DNA from: an uncultured Duncaniella sp.
GTDB taxonomy: Bacteria > Bacteroidota > Bacteroidia > Bacteroidales > Muribaculaceae
Assembly (NCBI GenBank): GCA_910586665.1
Contig: CAJUIX010000019.1
Location: forward strand, 1-64,000
Length of the DNA: 64,000 bases
Reading direction: 5' to 3'
The stretch's first letter is position 1. Each line of letters opens with the position of its first letter. A program made the position numbers and the translations under genes. Under the pieces are notes generated by a model. That model saw only the letters and a list, made by a program, of their open reading frames with translations. It was not told where the DNA came from and did not search any database. Below are positions 1-7,330 of the stretch, piece after piece.

Positions 1-3
1 ACA

Positions 4-38
4 GGGGTCAATTTAAATAATTTCATGGGGGTCAATTT
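4..38. repeat. direct repeats at window edge, possible mobile-element end
   Basis: The 11-mer GGGGTCAATTT occurs at 4-14 and again at 28-38, 24 bp apart. Repeated motifs of this kind are found inside the ends of some IS21-type insertion sequences in Bacteroidales, so this may be the terminus of an element lying left of the window. No transposase is visible here, so the assignment is an inference. Confidence 0.35.
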
Positions 39-60
39 GTTGGGAATTTCCAGTTCACTG

Positions 61-1254
61 TTATTCATAGTTCTTTTCAACATTCAGCATCTCATTTTCA
101 ATCGAGGCATCCAATATTCTTGCATAGTGCTGTGTCATTCTGATGCTTGAATGACCAAGCATTTTGGATACATTCTCTATTGAAACATGATTGGCAAGTG
201 TTACAGTGGTTGCAAATGTATGTCTCGCAAGATGGGTGGTTAAATCCTTGTCAATTCCAACTATGGCTGCAATTTCTTTCAAATATGCGTTCATCTTCTG
301 ATTTGATAGCACTGGAAGCAATTTTCCTGTTGCTTGTGCAGTAAGAGCATATTTTTCAAGTATATCTCTTGCAGGTTTTATTATTGGTATATGACACATT
401 ACACTGGTCTTATGTCTTGCCTTTCTGATCCAAAGTCTATCGCCATCTTCTACAATGTCATCAGCAGTGAGAGAATGAACATCAACATATGCAAGCCCCG
501 TATAACAGCAGAACAGAAATACATCTCTGACCTGTTCAAGCCTCATTACATCAAATTCCTTTTCAGCAAGTTTGGCTAGTTCAACTTTGTTTAGAAAGCC
601 TTTATCTACAGGTTCTATTTTCAACTTAAGTTCCTCCAATGGAGAAGTTTGAATAAGCTTTTTCATTACAGCCATGTTAAGGACTTTGCCAAGATTTCTG
701 AGATACTTGACTGTAGTGTTATTGTTGTTATGTCTTACAGTCATCAGATAGTGCTGATACTTTTTCAGCATATCAACATCTATCTCATTGACAGGAATAT
801 CTTTGGCTTTGTACTTGAACATAAGAAACTCTTTAAAAAGTTTCATTGATGTTTCATGCCTCTTGTATGTGCCTAGGGCAACAGCTATTCCAACAAGTTC
901 TTTCTGCTCCTGATTATGCTCGGCATATAGAGCCAAAATCCCAATCTTAGGCACATTGAGATTTTTGTATCTGTTCAAAATCTCTTTTGCGCTTACCTGC
1001 TTACCCTCCCTTTGGATTTGGAGTGTCAAATCATGGAGGGTGTATTCCATTTGGTCAAGAAAAGCATTGACTTGCTTTGTTTTAAGGGTGTTTCCTTTTG
1101 CTCTGCTTTTAGTTGCCACCCATTGGGAGGGCAGAACACTCTTACCCGTTGCAACTTCGGCTGAGAGTTTGCCGAATGTCACTCTCACAAAGATGGATGC
1201 GGAGCCATCTTTGAGGAGCTTTTTTCTTTTGATGAAGAACAATATTGTTCCCAT
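61..1254 (-). CDS. tyrosine recombinase (site-specific integrase)
   Basis: A 397-residue integrase of the Bacteroidetes type. The N-terminal third looks like the arm-DNA-binding domain (starts MGTILFFIKRKKLL), followed by a SAM-like core-binding domain and the C-terminal catalytic domain. Visible catalytic elements are the beta-hairpin Lys region (IRKARHKTS), the HLARHTFAT box with His and Arg, LGHSSIRMTQHY with the second His, and the Tyr nucleophile. The first box reads TGLAYVDV, so the usual first catalytic Arg is absent; this substitution is known in Bacteroides integrases such as IntDOT. A weak -7 box (GAACTTTG, 1290-1297) lies upstream. The gene is AT-rich, unlike the host genes, and ends a mobile element next to ssrA. 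It probably excises and integrates that element. Confidence 0.92.
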   Translation of the reverse strand: MGTILFFIKRKKLLKDGSASIFVRVTFGKLSAEVATGKSVLPSQWVATKSRAKGNTLKTKQVNAFLDQMEYTLHDLTLQIQREGKQVSAKEILNRYKNLNVPKIGILALYAEHNQEQKELVGIAVALGTYKRHETSMKLFKEFLMFKYKAKDIPVNEIDVDMLKKYQHYLMTVRHNNNNTTVKYLRNLGKVLNMAVMKKLIQTSPLEELKLKIEPVDKGFLNKVELAKLAEKEFDVMRLEQVRDVFLFCCYTGLAYVDVHSLTADDIVEDGDRLWIRKARHKTSVMCHIPIIKPARDILEKYALTAQATGKLLPVLSNQKMNAYLKEIAAIVGIDKDLTTHLARHTFATTVTLANHVSIENVSKMLGHSSIRMTQHYARILDASIENEMLNVEKNYE

Positions 1255-1359
1255 TTTACACTATGATTTTGTTGTTAAATTCAATAGTGCAAAGTTCTTG
1301 ATAATTAGTGGATTGTAAAAGCGCAATATAATGAATATCAATGAAATATGAGGAAGTCT

Positions 1360-1406
1360 GTTGGACTTGGAGTGTTGGATTTTTCAAGTCCAACGAAATG
1401 TCCAAC
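1360..1406. repeat. cluster of GTCCAAC/GTTGGAC motifs between integrase and ssrA
   Basis: A perfect 10-bp inverted repeat GTTGGACTTG / CAAGTCCAAC occupies 1360-1369 and 1385-1394. Two more related motifs lie at 1374-1379 (GTTGGA) and 1400-1406 (GTCCAAC). The position, between the integrase start and the 3' end of ssrA, is where integrase arm-type or excisionase sites of an attachment region would lie. That role is inferred from position only. Confidence 0.45.
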
Positions 1407-1454
1407 GGACATCTTTCCTCTATGTTCATTTTAGTTCATCCTATTACACATAAG

Positions 1455-1488
1455 AAAATCCTGCAATTCAGTGAGTTGCAGGATTTTT
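1455..1488 (-). terminator. terminator downstream of ssrA
   Basis: A 12-bp stem (AAAATCCTGCAA / TTGCAGGATTTT) with a 9-nt loop is flanked by A and T tracts, so it can terminate in both directions. It lies 24 bp beyond the 3' end of the tmRNA. Confidence 0.75.
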
Positions 1489-1511
1489 CATTGTCTTTCA
1501 TCAGACTTTAG

Positions 1512-1907
1512 TGGAGCTGGAGGGACTTGAACCCTCGTCCAAACGTGGAACTAATGAGCTTTCTACATGCTTAGTTTCTACTTGGTTTTCGTGCTGAGAC
1601 AGGCAAGAAACCACCAATCTCAGCCTTATCCTCTAAAAATCTCGGCGAGTCGCGAGGCTTTCGTCGCCATATTTCCGATTTACCTGCACCACCTGGTCGA
1701 TCCGTCTCGGAAAAAGGACAATCGGGTGATGTCTCGTTGTCGCAACTGTTGCGGCAATAAAGCTAATCTACTGTGCTTCGATTAAGCAGCGAGAGCGTAG
1801 TTGTTTTCGCCATTTGAAATTTTGATGTCTCTGATTTAAGAGCGTGGGCATCATTGCTCTGCATGCTTACTCACCACCTCTACACGCTGTCAAAACCGGT
1901 CAGCCCC
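1512..1907 (-). ncRNA. ssrA: transfer-messenger RNA (tmRNA)
   Basis: The RNA frees stalled ribosomes and tags incomplete proteins for degradation, together with SmpB. On the minus strand the 5' end GGGGCUG pairs with CAGCUCC at the 3' end (one G-U pair), forming the tRNA-like acceptor. A T-arm with loop UUCAAGU sits just before the 3' end, and CCA is not encoded. The internal tag frame at 1782-1811 reads GENNYALAA followed by a stop, the form known in Bacteroidales. The length of about 396 nt is typical. The 3' end faces the integrase gene, which makes this the likely insertion target of the element on the left. Confidence 0.95.
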
Positions 1908-1932
1908 GTAGATATCTGTGTTGAATAACGTA

Positions 1933-1964
1933 CAAAGTTATTCTATTTTGACCTACTGTGCAAA
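1933..1964 (-). promoter_or_regulatory. ssrA promoter
   Basis: On the minus strand the -7 box TAACTTTG (1933-1940) and the upstream TTTG (1961-1964) are separated by 20 bp, matching the Bacteroidetes consensus. It lies about 25 bp upstream of the mature tmRNA 5' end. Confidence 0.8.
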
Positions 1965-2009
1965 TATAACAAATGTTTTAACTATATTTAACTCGGAGGG
2001 GTGATGGAG

Positions 2010-3050
2010 TCATAATCCATGCTCCCGGAGCCACATGAAGATATAGCGGTAAAGGGGCTCTCGCACGGAGGGAGCGGAGAGCACGAGGTCGTGTAGGCCG
2101 TCCTTGACGCAGGCGTATGTGACGTCGGGGCCGAGCTGGAGGCCGTATTTCTTGATGTCGCTCACATCAAGCACTCCGTCGGCGCGGTTGTGGTCGGGCG
2201 TCCACTCGGAGCCGTTGATGCTCCGGCTCGAGTAGAGCAGGAGGATTGGTATCCTGATGTCGGCCTTTCCGTCGCGTAGCCCGCGTTGAGCCCGGGTGAT
2301 GGCTCTGACCCAGCCGGCTGTGACCGGGGGCGATTGGATGAGCTTCCAGTCGGTTCGGTAGTCCCACTCGCCATGATGCTGCTTCAGGAGACTTTCGGCG
2401 TAGGCGGTCGACTTGCCCTGGCTGATTTTGAAGTTAGGAAAAAATTTGCCAAGGAGGGAGATGCAAGGTATCAGCCTCTCCTTCCAGCCGAGGTTCCAGT
2501 CGAGAAAGGGGCTGTTGAGGATGAGTGCCTTGATTGCCTCCGGGTGGCAGCGGCTCTCGAAATATGCGGCTGTGAGGCCGCCGGTCGAGTGGCCGATGAG
2601 TATGATTTCGCTCAGACCCTCCCGCTGCATCACAGTGAGGGCCGAGTCGATGTCAGGGAAGTAGCTGCTGATGTCGCGGATGTCAAAGGCTTTCTCCTCC
2701 TTGACGAGCGAGCGTCCGTAGCGTCGCAGGTCCACGGCATAGAAGTCGTAGCCGTGTTCGATGAAGCGGTCCCCCATCTCCTTTTGGAAAAAGTAGTCGT
2801 TGAAACCGTGGATATATAGCACGCCGCGCGTTGTGGCCTGCCGGTCAATCCCTTTCTGTGAGTCGGGGACGAGCTTGCGGATTATGGTAGAGATGACTGG
2901 CCCGGCATAGTCGTCGGGCTGACTGACGTGGCGCATCTCGTAGCCGTCGCCGAGCATGTCAGGCACCCAGCCTTTGGCCGCCTGTGCGCCGAGTTGCGCC
3001 GGAAAGAGCAGCAGGAGGATGGCGAGCAGTCCGAATATATGTTTTTTCAT
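2010..3050 (-). CDS. secreted alpha/beta hydrolase (S33/lysophospholipase-like)
   Basis: The 346-residue protein starts with a signal peptide (MKKHIFGLLAILLLLFPAQL). The alpha/beta-hydrolase fold is shown by the oxyanion segment GVLYIHGF near residue 77, the nucleophile elbow GHSTGG with Ser155, and a C-terminal GLHD that can supply the catalytic His. This matches the monoglyceride lipase/lysophospholipase group (serine aminopeptidase S33 family), acting on an ester in the periplasm or at the cell surface. The substrate cannot be read from the sequence. It stands alone between ssrA and rprY. Confidence 0.82.
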   Translation of the reverse strand: MKKHIFGLLAILLLLFPAQLGAQAAKGWVPDMLGDGYEMRHVSQPDDYAGPVISTIIRKLVPDSQKGIDRQATTRGVLYIHGFNDYFFQKEMGDRFIEHGYDFYAVDLRRYGRSLVKEEKAFDIRDISSYFPDIDSALTVMQREGLSEIILIGHSTGGLTAAYFESRCHPEAIKALILNSPFLDWNLGWKERLIPCISLLGKFFPNFKISQGKSTAYAESLLKQHHGEWDYRTDWKLIQSPPVTAGWVRAITRAQRGLRDGKADIRIPILLLYSSRSINGSEWTPDHNRADGVLDVSDIKKYGLQLGPDVTYACVKDGLHDLVLSAPSVREPLYRYIFMWLREHGL

Positions 3051-3182
3051 AGGTGGTGATACCGTGGGGGCTATGTGTGGATTAGTCTACCGCCGGCCCG
3101 CGGCCTCATCGGTGTGAGGACCTGTGGGCCGGCGGTAGATCAATTGTTTGCCGTGCCGTCCGTGCTGGGGCGGCGGGACGGT

Positions 3183-3890
3183 TTAGTTGGCTGTCTCAAG
3201 TTCGGGGGCGATGAGCTTGTAGCCCTTGCCGTGGATGTTGATGATTTCGATTGACGGGTCGTCCTTCAGATGCTTGCGGAGCTTGGTGATGTAGACGTCC
3301 ATAGAGCGTGCGTTGAAGTAGTTGTCGTCAATCCAGATTGTCTTGAGGGCAAAATTGCGCTCGAGGATTTCGTTGACATGGGCACAGAGGAGGCTGAGCA
3401 GCTCTGATTCCTTGGTGGTCAGCTTGGTCACCTTGTCGTCGATGAGAAGCACCTGCTTCTGGGTGTCGAAGGTGAATTTGCCGATTTTGTACATGGTAAT
3501 CTCCTTACCCTTCTTGCCTTTGACGCGGCGGAGGATGGCTTCGATACGGAACACCAGCTCTTCCATCGAGAATGGTTTGGTGATATAGTCGTCCGCCCCG
3601 ATTTTGAATCCTTCAAGGATGTCTTCCTTGATTGACTTGGCAGTCAGGAAGATGATGGGTACTTCAGAGTTTACGGTCCTTATTTCCTGAGCGAGTGCGA
3701 AACCGTCTTTTTTCGGCATCATGACGTCGAGGACGCAGAGGTCATATTTCCCTTTGAGGAATGCTTTGTAACCGCTTTCCCCGTCAGCGAAGAGGTCGGC
3801 ATTGAAGCCTTTGGCCTGGAGATACTCTCTGAGGAGCATGCCGAGGTTCTCATCGTCTTCGCAGAGTAGTATGCGCAAACGTTCTTCCAT
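3183..3890 (-). CDS. rprY: OmpR-family response regulator RprY
   Basis: A 235-residue regulator with an N-terminal receiver domain: acidic pocket CEDDEN near residue 10, phospho-acceptor Asp55 in VLDVMMPK, and TAK and KPF further on. A C-terminal winged-helix DNA-binding domain follows (LTTKESELLSLL ... SMDVYITKLRKHL). The sequence closely resembles Bacteroides RprY. It lies 6 bp downstream of the rprX kinase gene and is surely co-transcribed with it. In Bacteroides, RprXY is linked to envelope and oxidative stress responses; the targets here are not known. Confidence 0.93.
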   Translation of the reverse strand: MEERLRILLCEDDENLGMLLREYLQAKGFNADLFADGESGYKAFLKGKYDLCVLDVMMPKKDGFALAQEIRTVNSEVPIIFLTAKSIKEDILEGFKIGADDYITKPFSMEELVFRIEAILRRVKGKKGKEITMYKIGKFTFDTQKQVLLIDDKVTKLTTKESELLSLLCAHVNEILERNFALKTIWIDDNYFNARSMDVYITKLRKHLKDDPSIEIINIHGKGYKLIAPELETAN

Positions 3891-3896
3891 AGTTCT

Positions 3897-5393
3897 TTAG
3901 TTTTTAGTTATTGGTAAAGTTATTATAAATTTTGTTCCTACATTAAGTTCGCTTTCGACACTTATCTCCCCGCCGAGCTCGCCGACCATTTTCTTGACGT
4001 AGGCCAGGCCGAGGCCGAAGCCCTTGACATCGTGGCGGTTGCCGGTGGAGACGCGGTAGAATTTTTCGAATATCTTCTTCAGGTCCTCGCGCTTCATGCC
4101 GATGCCGTTGTCGCCGATAGTGATGGCTATGCGCTCTGAGCCGTGCGAGCTGATGTTGCGGGTGCTGACTGTCAGGCGCAGCGGCTCGTCCTCGCGGCGG
4201 TATTTGACGGCGTTGTCAAGGAGGTTGAAGATGACGTTGGTGAAGTGCATCTCGTCGACATTGACCGTGGAGTCCTCCGCGTCGAGGACGGCTTCAATCT
4301 TCCCTCCGTATTTTTCGACTTTTAGCTTGAAGGTAGAGGTGATGTTGGCTATGAGCACGTTGGCATCAACGTCCTGCAGGCGCAGTGTGGCTTTCTGACG
4401 CTCGAACATCGACATCTGCAACACCTTCTCCACCTGGAAGCGCAGGCGCTTGGTCTCGTCGTTAATCACGGTGGATATATGTGAAAGCATGGCCGGCGAC
4501 TTCAGGACGGCGCTGTCGTTGAGCATCTGTGCCGCAAGGGAGATGGTCGAGATCGGCGTCTTGAATTCGTGGGTCATGTTGTTGATAAAGTCGTTTTTCA
4601 TCTCTGTCAGCTTCTTCTGACGGAAGGCGAGAATGATGGTGCAGAGGAAGGTCACAAGCAGTACGAATGTGAAGATAAACGACGGTATCATGAACCGTAT
4701 CGAGTCAAAGATGTAGTCACTCTTGGTGGGGAAGTACACTTTGAGGTAATACATCTTGTTTTTCGGGTCGTTGGGGAAGAGAGTCTGGATAAACATCGAG
4801 TTCTCGTCGCGCAGGGAGGGGCGGTAGCCGGCCGAGCGGTAGACGATACCTCCCACGCGGTTGACCACGGCATACTCGTAGGGAAGAGTCAGGCCGTTGT
4901 TGTCAAGCTCGGAGCGCAGGTAGCGGTTGACCTCCGTCGAGTCGGCGCGCTCGCTGATTGGGCGGTTGCTCGACTGGGAGATGATGTTGAAGATTACCTC
5001 GTCGAGCAGCCCTTTCTGATATAGGTACTTACCGCGCATGATTTCGCGCATCGAGCTGTTTGCGCTCCGCTGGTCGATGTTGCCTTTGAGCGTCAGATCG
5101 TAGTTGATGCCCTCGGAGGTGGTGAAGTTATAGTTGATGTCCACTGAGCCGTCGGGATTGGGGCGGGGGTAGAACTGGGTCTCCATCGTCGCCATGTCCT
5201 CTTCGAGAAAATGCTTCGTCTCGTCCTGCTCGAGGCGGGTGCTGACAGCATAGAGAGAGCGCTTGACCCCCTCTGCAAACTGGTCGTCACGCATCTTCTT
5301 CATGTTGTTCATGTACATTATCTGTACATAGAGCAAGCCTACGAAGGTCAGCGCCATTATTATGGTCAGGAACCAGATTGTTGACTTTTTCAT
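3897..5393 (-). CDS. rprX: sensor histidine kinase RprX
   Basis: A 498-residue membrane kinase. One transmembrane helix lies near residues 6-27 and a second near 230-255, enclosing a periplasmic sensor region. The HisKA box NNMTHEFKTPIS carries the phosphorylated His275. The HATPase domain has the N box (NLLDNAVKY), the G1 box (GDNGIGM) and the G2 box (GFGLGLAYV). It is partnered with RprY immediately downstream. The 395-bp spacer upstream, up to the ahpC start, is AT-rich and separates it from that divergent gene. Confidence 0.93.
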   Translation of the reverse strand: MKKSTIWFLTIIMALTFVGLLYVQIMYMNNMKKMRDDQFAEGVKRSLYAVSTRLEQDETKHFLEEDMATMETQFYPRPNPDGSVDINYNFTTSEGINYDLTLKGNIDQRSANSSMREIMRGKYLYQKGLLDEVIFNIISQSSNRPISERADSTEVNRYLRSELDNNGLTLPYEYAVVNRVGGIVYRSAGYRPSLRDENSMFIQTLFPNDPKNKMYYLKVYFPTKSDYIFDSIRFMIPSFIFTFVLLVTFLCTIILAFRQKKLTEMKNDFINNMTHEFKTPISTISLAAQMLNDSAVLKSPAMLSHISTVINDETKRLRFQVEKVLQMSMFERQKATLRLQDVDANVLIANITSTFKLKVEKYGGKIEAVLDAEDSTVNVDEMHFTNVIFNLLDNAVKYRREDEPLRLTVSTRNISSHGSERIAITIGDNGIGMKREDLKKIFEKFYRVSTGNRHDVKGFGLGLAYVKKMVGELGGEISVESELNVGTKFIITLPITKN

Positions 5394-5788
5394 TTTCTCT
5401 TGTGTATATTTAAATGTGTGCCCCTCTCAGGATTCACCTTATTTTGCGTGGATATTTAATATGTTAACAATTGTAATGTATAATTGTTGTAATTTTTTTT
5501 AAAAACAAGTTACAACAGTTTTAACATTTTGCGTCAAAATTAACATAAAAATGTGAATTTTCCAACCCCCTTACCCCGATTGTAGACATTAATATCTTTT
5601 ATTTTCCACTTTTAACTATTTATAATACTTCGAATTGCGCCTTTAACAGTCATTTTGTCACTTCCTACGTCCTGTTGAACATATCCCTTACCCCGGATGT
5701 TGTTTTTATGAAGTGCAAGGGGGACTCTTTGTGCCCCGAAGCTCATGAAACACGACAAAAAACACAACCCAAATACCAAAATCAAACT

Positions 5789-6355
5789 ATGCAGACAATC
5801 ATCAATCAGGAAATTCCGCAGTTTTCGGTCGAGGCCTTTGTCGATGGCGCCTTCAAGACCATAAGTGACGCCGACCTCAAAGGCAAGTGGTCAATCCTCT
5901 TCTTCTATCCGGCCGACTTCACATTCGTGTGCCCGACCGAGCTGGTCGACATGGCTGAGAACTACGATAAGTTTAAAGAACTCGGCGCCGAGGTGTTCAG
6001 CGTGAGCACCGACAGCCAGTTTACCCACAAGGCCTGGCATGACGCCAGTGATTCTATCAAGAAAGTCAAATTCCCGATGCTTGCCGACAAGACAGGCTCC
6101 CTCTCGGAATATTTCGGGGTCCTGAATCCCCGGGACTTCATGTCCTACCGTGGCACCTTTGTCATCAACCCGGAGGGTAAGATAAAGATTGCCGAGGTGC
6201 AGGACAACGGCATCGGTCGTAACGCCGAGGAACTTCTCCGCAAGCTAGAGGCCGCGCAGTTTGTGGCCGAGCACGGCGACCAGGTGTGCCCCGCGCGCTG
6301 GAAACCCGGCAAGGATACCCTCAAGCCCGGCATCGACCTCGTCGGTAAGATTTAA
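5789..6355 (+). CDS. ahpC: peroxiredoxin AhpC
   Basis: A typical 2-Cys peroxiredoxin that reduces hydrogen and alkyl peroxides in the cytoplasm. The peroxidatic Cys48 lies in DFTFVCPTE and the resolving Cys167 in VCPARW. The ATG at 5789 gives 188 residues, the usual family length. An in-frame upstream ATG at 5675 would add 38 residues with no family resemblance and is not used here. No ahpF lies nearby, so the reductase must come from elsewhere. A strong terminator follows. Confidence 0.95.
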   Translation: MQTIINQEIPQFSVEAFVDGAFKTISDADLKGKWSILFFYPADFTFVCPTELVDMAENYDKFKELGAEVFSVSTDSQFTHKAWHDASDSIKKVKFPMLADKTGSLSEYFGVLNPRDFMSYRGTFVINPEGKIKIAEVQDNGIGRNAEELLRKLEAAQFVAEHGDQVCPARWKPGKDTLKPGIDLVGKI

Positions 6356-6401
6356 AATCACGAAACGTAATCATGCGCTCTAAGATCAGCGCTCTTCCAT
6401 A

Positions 6402-6472
6402 GCGGGAACACAGTATCGCGGCCCACGGCTGAAAAACAGTAGGCGGCGGCGACACTGTGTTCCGCTTTTTTT
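6402..6472 (+). terminator. terminator of ahpC
   Basis: Arms GCGGGAACACAGT (6402-6414) and ACTGTGTTCCGC (6454-6465) pair around a long GC-rich loop and are followed directly by a T7 tract. Confidence 0.85.
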
Positions 6473-6518
6473 ATTACCTTTGTTATATCATAAATAATCA
6501 TCACACGTTTCAGAGACT

Positions 6519-7307
6519 ATGATAGACGACATCATCCGCTGTGCCCGCGGCGCCGGCGAGATTGCCATGAGCTACTTCCGCGGCCATCGCAAAATGGATA
6601 TTCACAACAAGCTTAACGACAGTGACATTGTCACCACTGCCGACAAGGAGTGCGAGACATATATCAAAAGCTTCATCCGCGATCACTATCCTTCCCACTC
6701 GATACTCTCCGAGGAGTCGGGTGAGACCGAGTGCGGCCATGACTACCGCTGGGTGGTAGATCCGATTGACGGGACGAGCAACTTTTCGGCCGGGCTGCCG
6801 CTGTGGGCCATAAGTATAGGTGTCGAGCATCGCGGGCAGACCGAGTATGGCGTTGTCTACCTCCCGGCGACAGGCGAGATGTTTCATGCCGTCCGATGGC
6901 ACGGCGCCTTCCTCAATGGTGCCGATATTCATGTGTCGTCGCAGGCTAAACTGTCGCGCTCGCTTATCTCGACCGGCTTCCCTGTTGACAAGGCCGTGAC
7001 CGTCGACAATAATCTTGACAATTTCATCCGCGTATTACCCCTCGTCAGGGACATAAGACGGCTTGGCTCGGCCTCGGTCGACATGTGTTATACAGCCGCC
7101 GGCTTCCTTGAGGGATATTGGGAATTGAACCTCCATGAGTGGGACGTCAACGCCGCAGCTCTTATTGTCACCGAGGCCGGAGGCGTCTACACCCGTTTCC
7201 GCGAGGACCGAAATATCTCCGTCGTCTGCGCCCCGCCCGCAATCCATACCCAACTCCTGCCACTGTTGAATCAGGAGGCGGCAACCACGGCTCCGACTTT
7301 CCAATAG
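6519..7307 (+). CDS. inositol monophosphatase family phosphatase
   Basis: A 262-residue Mg2+-dependent phosphatase of the IMPase/SuhB/CysQ superfamily. Metal-binding motifs are SEES (Glu65-Glu66), DPIDGTSNF (81-89) and the C-terminal LHEWDVNAA. These support phosphomonoester hydrolysis but do not separate myo-inositol-1-phosphatase from related sugar or nucleotide phosphatases. Bacteroidales make inositol lipids, so an inositol role is possible but unproven. It is transcribed alone, after the ahpC terminator and convergent with the YgiQ gene. Confidence 0.85.
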   Translation: MIDDIIRCARGAGEIAMSYFRGHRKMDIHNKLNDSDIVTTADKECETYIKSFIRDHYPSHSILSEESGETECGHDYRWVVDPIDGTSNFSAGLPLWAISIGVEHRGQTEYGVVYLPATGEMFHAVRWHGAFLNGADIHVSSQAKLSRSLISTGFPVDKAVTVDNNLDNFIRVLPLVRDIRRLGSASVDMCYTAAGFLEGYWELNLHEWDVNAAALIVTEAGGVYTRFREDRNISVVCAPPAIHTQLLPLLNQEAATTAPTFQ

Positions 7308-7330
7308 CCCGGTCCTTTATGTAGCCTTCC

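Noticed and set aside
2286..2819. Long open frames opposite real genes, for example at 2286-2819, 9612-10619, 23218-24483 and 31888-33459
   Set aside because: They lie antisense to conserved genes and arise from GC-rich codon usage; none has family features or its own promoter.
5675..5788. N-terminal extension of AhpC from the upstream ATG
   Set aside because: The 38 extra residues do not match the family, and the ATG at 5789 gives the standard length.
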